Shown here piece after piece: positions 61,804 to 64,000 of a stretch of 64,000 nucleotides of DNA (the first letter of the stretch is position 1; each line of letters starts with the position of its first letter). The notes below the pieces were generated by a model, which saw nothing but the letters and a program-made list of their open reading frames with translations, searched no databases and was not told where the DNA came from. The stretch comes from Paludibacter sp. (GTDB taxonomy: Bacteria; Bacteroidota; Bacteroidia; Bacteroidales; Paludibacteraceae): positions 36,758-100,757 of the forward strand of contig JAQTUE010000024.1 in the NCBI GenBank assembly GCA_028710415.1, read 5' to 3'. The position numbers were made by a program, and so were the translations under genes.

Positions 61804-63045
61804 TTGAGTCTGGAATTTTTCATAGCTAAACGCATTCATTTTCAACAAGGCAGGAAGAATGTTTCCCGTCCTGCTGTTCGCATAGCCACTATTGGTATCG
61901 CTCTTGGACTGGCAGTAATGATTATTGCCATTGCGGTGGTGATAGGTTTTAAACAACAAATACGCAATAAGACCATTGGCTTTGGGGGGCATATCCAGAT
62001 TACAAACTTCGACAACAACAATACCTACGAAATGAATCCTATCAAGGTGGATAATGCCTTGATAAAGAAAATTACCTCCCTGGAGGGTGTGAATCATGTT
62101 CAGCGTTTTGCCACAAAGCCCGGTATTATCAAGACTGATACTGAATTTCAGGGGATAGTAATAAAAGGGATCGATAAAGGCTATGACTGGAACTTCTTTA
62201 AATCCAATCTGGTAGAAGGGAAAGTTCTGGATGTTTCAGGTGATACACCAAGCAATCAGGTGATCATATCGAAATACCTGACCAATCTGCTGGGTCTGAA
62301 GCTTGGCGATAGTTTTTATACGTACTTTATCCAGGACAGGGTACGGGCGCGTAAGTTTAAGATTGTAGGCATTTATTCCACCAACTTCATCGAATACGAC
62401 AAACTGTTCCTGATAGCTGATATGCGTCAGGTGCAGGCCTTGAATGACTGGACCCCTGATTCTTTCAGTGGGCTGGAAGTGCTGATCAACGACTTCAACA
62501 AGATTGATGAAGTGGGTGATGCCGTCTATTCCATGACCGCCAACAGGTTCAATAAAGAAGGCAGTGCTTATTCCACCCAGACTATCAAACAGCTCAATCC
62601 TCAGATTTTCAGTTGGCTTGACCTGCTGGATATGAATGTCTGGGTGATCCTGATCCTCATGTTGGCAGTTGCCGGATTTAATATGATTTCCGGGCTGCTG
62701 ATCCTCATTCTGGAGCGTACCAACATGATTGGTATTCTCAAATCGATAGGTGCAACCGATTGGTCGGTACGTAAAATCTTCCTGTACCATTCCTTTTTCC
62801 TGATTGGCAAGGGCATGTTGTGGGGTAATGTCATTGGGCTTTCACTTTGTGCCATCCAGTATTTCACCGGTGTTGTTCCCCTCGATCCAACTGCCTATTA
62901 TGTAGCCACAGTCCCAATTACATTCAACTGGCTCTATATCATCCTGCTCAATGTGGGCACCCTGGCAGCTTCCCTGTTAATGATGATCGGACCTTCGTAT
63001 TTGATTACCAAAATTACTCCGGCTAAGATCATACGGTACGAATAA
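61804..63045 (+). CDS. LolC/E-like (FtsX-type) ABC permease, TTG start
   Basis: A 413-residue permease with four membrane helices: one at about 24-47 (ATIGIALGLAVMIIAIAVVIGFK) and three in the C-terminal part (about 280-300, 325-345 and 370-400). It has the FtsX core motif LILERTNMIGILKSIGA near 300. This is the type IV permease of lipoprotein-release or efflux complexes. No ATPase gene is adjacent. There is no ATG near the beginning; TTG at 61804 (L-S-L-E-F-F) fits the usual N-terminus and sits just after the repeat, giving a leader composed of repeats. Confidence 0.87.
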   Translation: MSLEFFIAKRIHFQQGRKNVSRPAVRIATIGIALGLAVMIIAIAVVIGFKQQIRNKTIGFGGHIQITNFDNNNTYEMNPIKVDNALIKKITSLEGVNHVQRFATKPGIIKTDTEFQGIVIKGIDKGYDWNFFKSNLVEGKVLDVSGDTPSNQVIISKYLTNLLGLKLGDSFYTYFIQDRVRARKFKIVGIYSTNFIEYDKLFLIADMRQVQALNDWTPDSFSGLEVLINDFNKIDEVGDAVYSMTANRFNKEGSAYSTQTIKQLNPQIFSWLDLLDMNVWVILILMLAVAGFNMISGLLILILERTNMIGILKSIGATDWSVRKIFLYHSFFLIGKGMLWGNVIGLSLCAIQYFTGVVPLDPTAYYVATVPITFNWLYIILLNVGTLAASLLMMIGPSYLITKITPAKIIRYE

Positions 63046-63057
63046 TATTTAATATAA

Positions 63058-63090
63058 AACTTTTCCAAAGTTCTAAACTTTGGAAAAGTT
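63058..63090. terminator. AACTTTTCCAAAGTT hairpin, copy 2
   Basis: The same 15-bp-stem hairpin as 48130-48163, 13 bp after the permease stop. Confidence 0.75.
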
Positions 63091-63101
63091 GGTTGTTTAA
63101 C

Positions 63102-63145
63102 AAAAAATCAGCATTCATGCTTTAATTGAATGCTGATTTTTTATT
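63102..63145. terminator. Bidirectional terminator between convergent genes
   Basis: AAAATCAGCATTCA pairs with TGAATGCTGATTTT and is followed by TTATTT. On the minus strand it is also T-rich and lies 58 bp past the XRE stop. Confidence 0.85.
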
Positions 63146-63202
63146 TCATATAGAACCCGACAGTAGTTTCGAAAATCACCTAAATACTTCCGCTAATATT
63201 TT

Positions 63203-63712
63203 TTAAAGCTTTATGGAAAGCTCTAAATGTCCTCCAAAGCCAACTTCTACAATTTTTTGGAGTGTTGATATACGAGCTTCTTTCAGGTTGTTTTCAATTT
63301 TAGAGATATATGATTTTGTAGTTCCTATTTTCAAAGCCAGTTCTTCCTGTGTCATCCCTTTTTCAATGCGGGTATCATGAATTAATGCCCCTATTTTAAA
63401 GTTTTCATATCCGGCTTCCAATTCGTCACGTTTGTCAGTGCCCGGTTTGCCATAGTTAGTATCCTTGAATTGGTCAAAAGTTACTAAATTGCTATTCTCA
63501 ATTAGATCATTTATTGCATATAAATCTTCATCATCTTTTAGAAAATGAAAGACTTTTGATTCATAGACTAGCTTATCTATACCATTTTGCAACAATTCTT
63601 CATCATGCTTTTTCAGTAAGTATTCAGTAAAATTCAAAACGTCACTTACTTTATCGTCAGGAAGATTAGATACTGATTTAATTATTTTGTTTATAAGGAT
63701 TTTACGATTCAT
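63203..63712 (-). CDS. DUF2281-like / XRE helix-turn-helix regulator
   Basis: A 169-residue protein. The N-terminal part (1-40, MNRKILINKIIKSVSNLPDD then VSDVLNFTEYLLKK) resembles DUF2281-type or small antitoxin sequences. The C-terminal part (about 108-165) is an XRE HTH: EKGMTQEELALKIGTTKSYI then KIENNLKEARISTLQK. Many such proteins are type II antitoxins; no toxin frame is adjacent in the window. The layout suggests a chimera or a distinct family. It stands alone, convergent to the permease. Confidence 0.78.
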   Translation of the reverse strand: MNRKILINKIIKSVSNLPDDKVSDVLNFTEYLLKKHDEELLQNGIDKLVYESKVFHFLKDDEDLYAINDLIENSNLVTFDQFKDTNYGKPGTDKRDELEAGYENFKIGALIHDTRIEKGMTQEELALKIGTTKSYISKIENNLKEARISTLQKIVEVGFGGHLELSIKL

Positions 63713-64000
63713 ATTGATTTATATTCAATAATTTCAATTTACTTAAAGAACAACAAAAATACAAATTATCTTAGTGGATTATTTCTTTTTTCTATGAATA
63801 TTATTCTAACTTATGAATCGTTCAATTCGTTCAGAATATTGTTTATGTTTTTTGATACTTCTATAATCCGAAATCAATATTCTCTACTGATAATAGATTA
63901 AAGAAGCCAAATTTCAGCCTGTATTTCCAGTTGAAATTGATTCCGGATTCGGGTGTGATTTGTTTTAGGTTGCGAGGGGGTTGCCTGGGGGTTGGCTGGG
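63713..64000. other. Terminal stretch without recognisable feature
   Basis: No gene, RNA or known repeat was identified. The last bases, GCGAGGGGGTTGCCTGGGGG, are G-rich and may start another element that lies beyond the window. Confidence 0.4.

Overview
The window is chromosomal DNA of a Bacteroidota bacterium, most likely order Bacteroidales. The evidence is the base composition (AT-rich, with GC-richer genes), promoters of the Bacteroidota type (TAnnTTTG -7 box, for example before rpsF, recR, the tRNA and the TonB receptor), start sites without clear Shine-Dalgarno sequences, and family content: a TonB-dependent receptor with a carboxypeptidase-D-like N-terminal domain, fused formimidoyltransferase-cyclodeaminase, and SLC45-like and SSS transporters. 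I cannot name the genus from sequence alone.

Region 1 (1-10.9 kb, mostly minus strand) is accessory. A type I restriction-modification operon, hsdM-hsdS-(SIR2-like NADase)-hsdR, runs off the left edge. Next come an excisionase-like HTH gene, a Fic-family remnant, a decayed AlbA_2-type regulator remnant beside an intact AlbA_2/HATPase regulator, and a KilA-N-type remnant. Three copies of a ~90-bp element that can fold into three hairpins sit just 3' of three of these genes or remnants.

Region 2 (11-33 kb) is a conserved core with housekeeping and single-function genes: rpsF-rpsR-rplI, a methyltransferase, an MBL-fold hydrolase, a secreted DUF, a heterodimeric ABC exporter pair, VOC/SRPBCC/VOC, bcp-DoxX, a YhcC-type radical SAM protein, a sugar-isomerase-like secreted protein, a beta-helix secreted protein and tRNA-Lys(CUU). 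It is interrupted by a 2.9-kb gene-free block (12.2-15.1 kb) built of nested and tandemly repeated MITE-like modules.

Region 3 (33-46.4 kb) holds nucleotide-sugar and hexose-phosphate genes (nucleotidyltransferase, galE, manA), a complete histidine-to-glutamate operon (hutH-hutU-hutI-ftcD), a GNAT acetyltransferase, a HAD-like hydrolase, and recR with a membrane protein.

Region 4 (46.6-63.7 kb, mostly plus strand) holds an SSS symporter, the YsxC/EngB GTPase, an MFS/SLC45 transporter, a metal-chelate/corrinoid-type uptake cluster (lipoprotein binding protein, a YiiX-like peptidase, FecCD permease, ATPase, TonB receptor), an aminotransferase, a LolC/E-like permease and a DUF2281-like/XRE regulator.

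The most unusual property is the intergenic DNA. At least seven families of short-period imperfect repeats recur, among them TCAATCAAC, GGAACAC, TTTCAAACC, CTACTACC, TCATTCC and AAATCATATC types. Many lie between a recognisable promoter and the start codon, and one contains or abuts the TTG start of the LolC/E-like gene. In addition there are several families of palindromic or MITE-like elements, including an element that is intact at 29.6 kb and split by 1.9 kb of other repeats at 12.5-14.7 kb. No CRISPR array, prophage or transposase gene was found.
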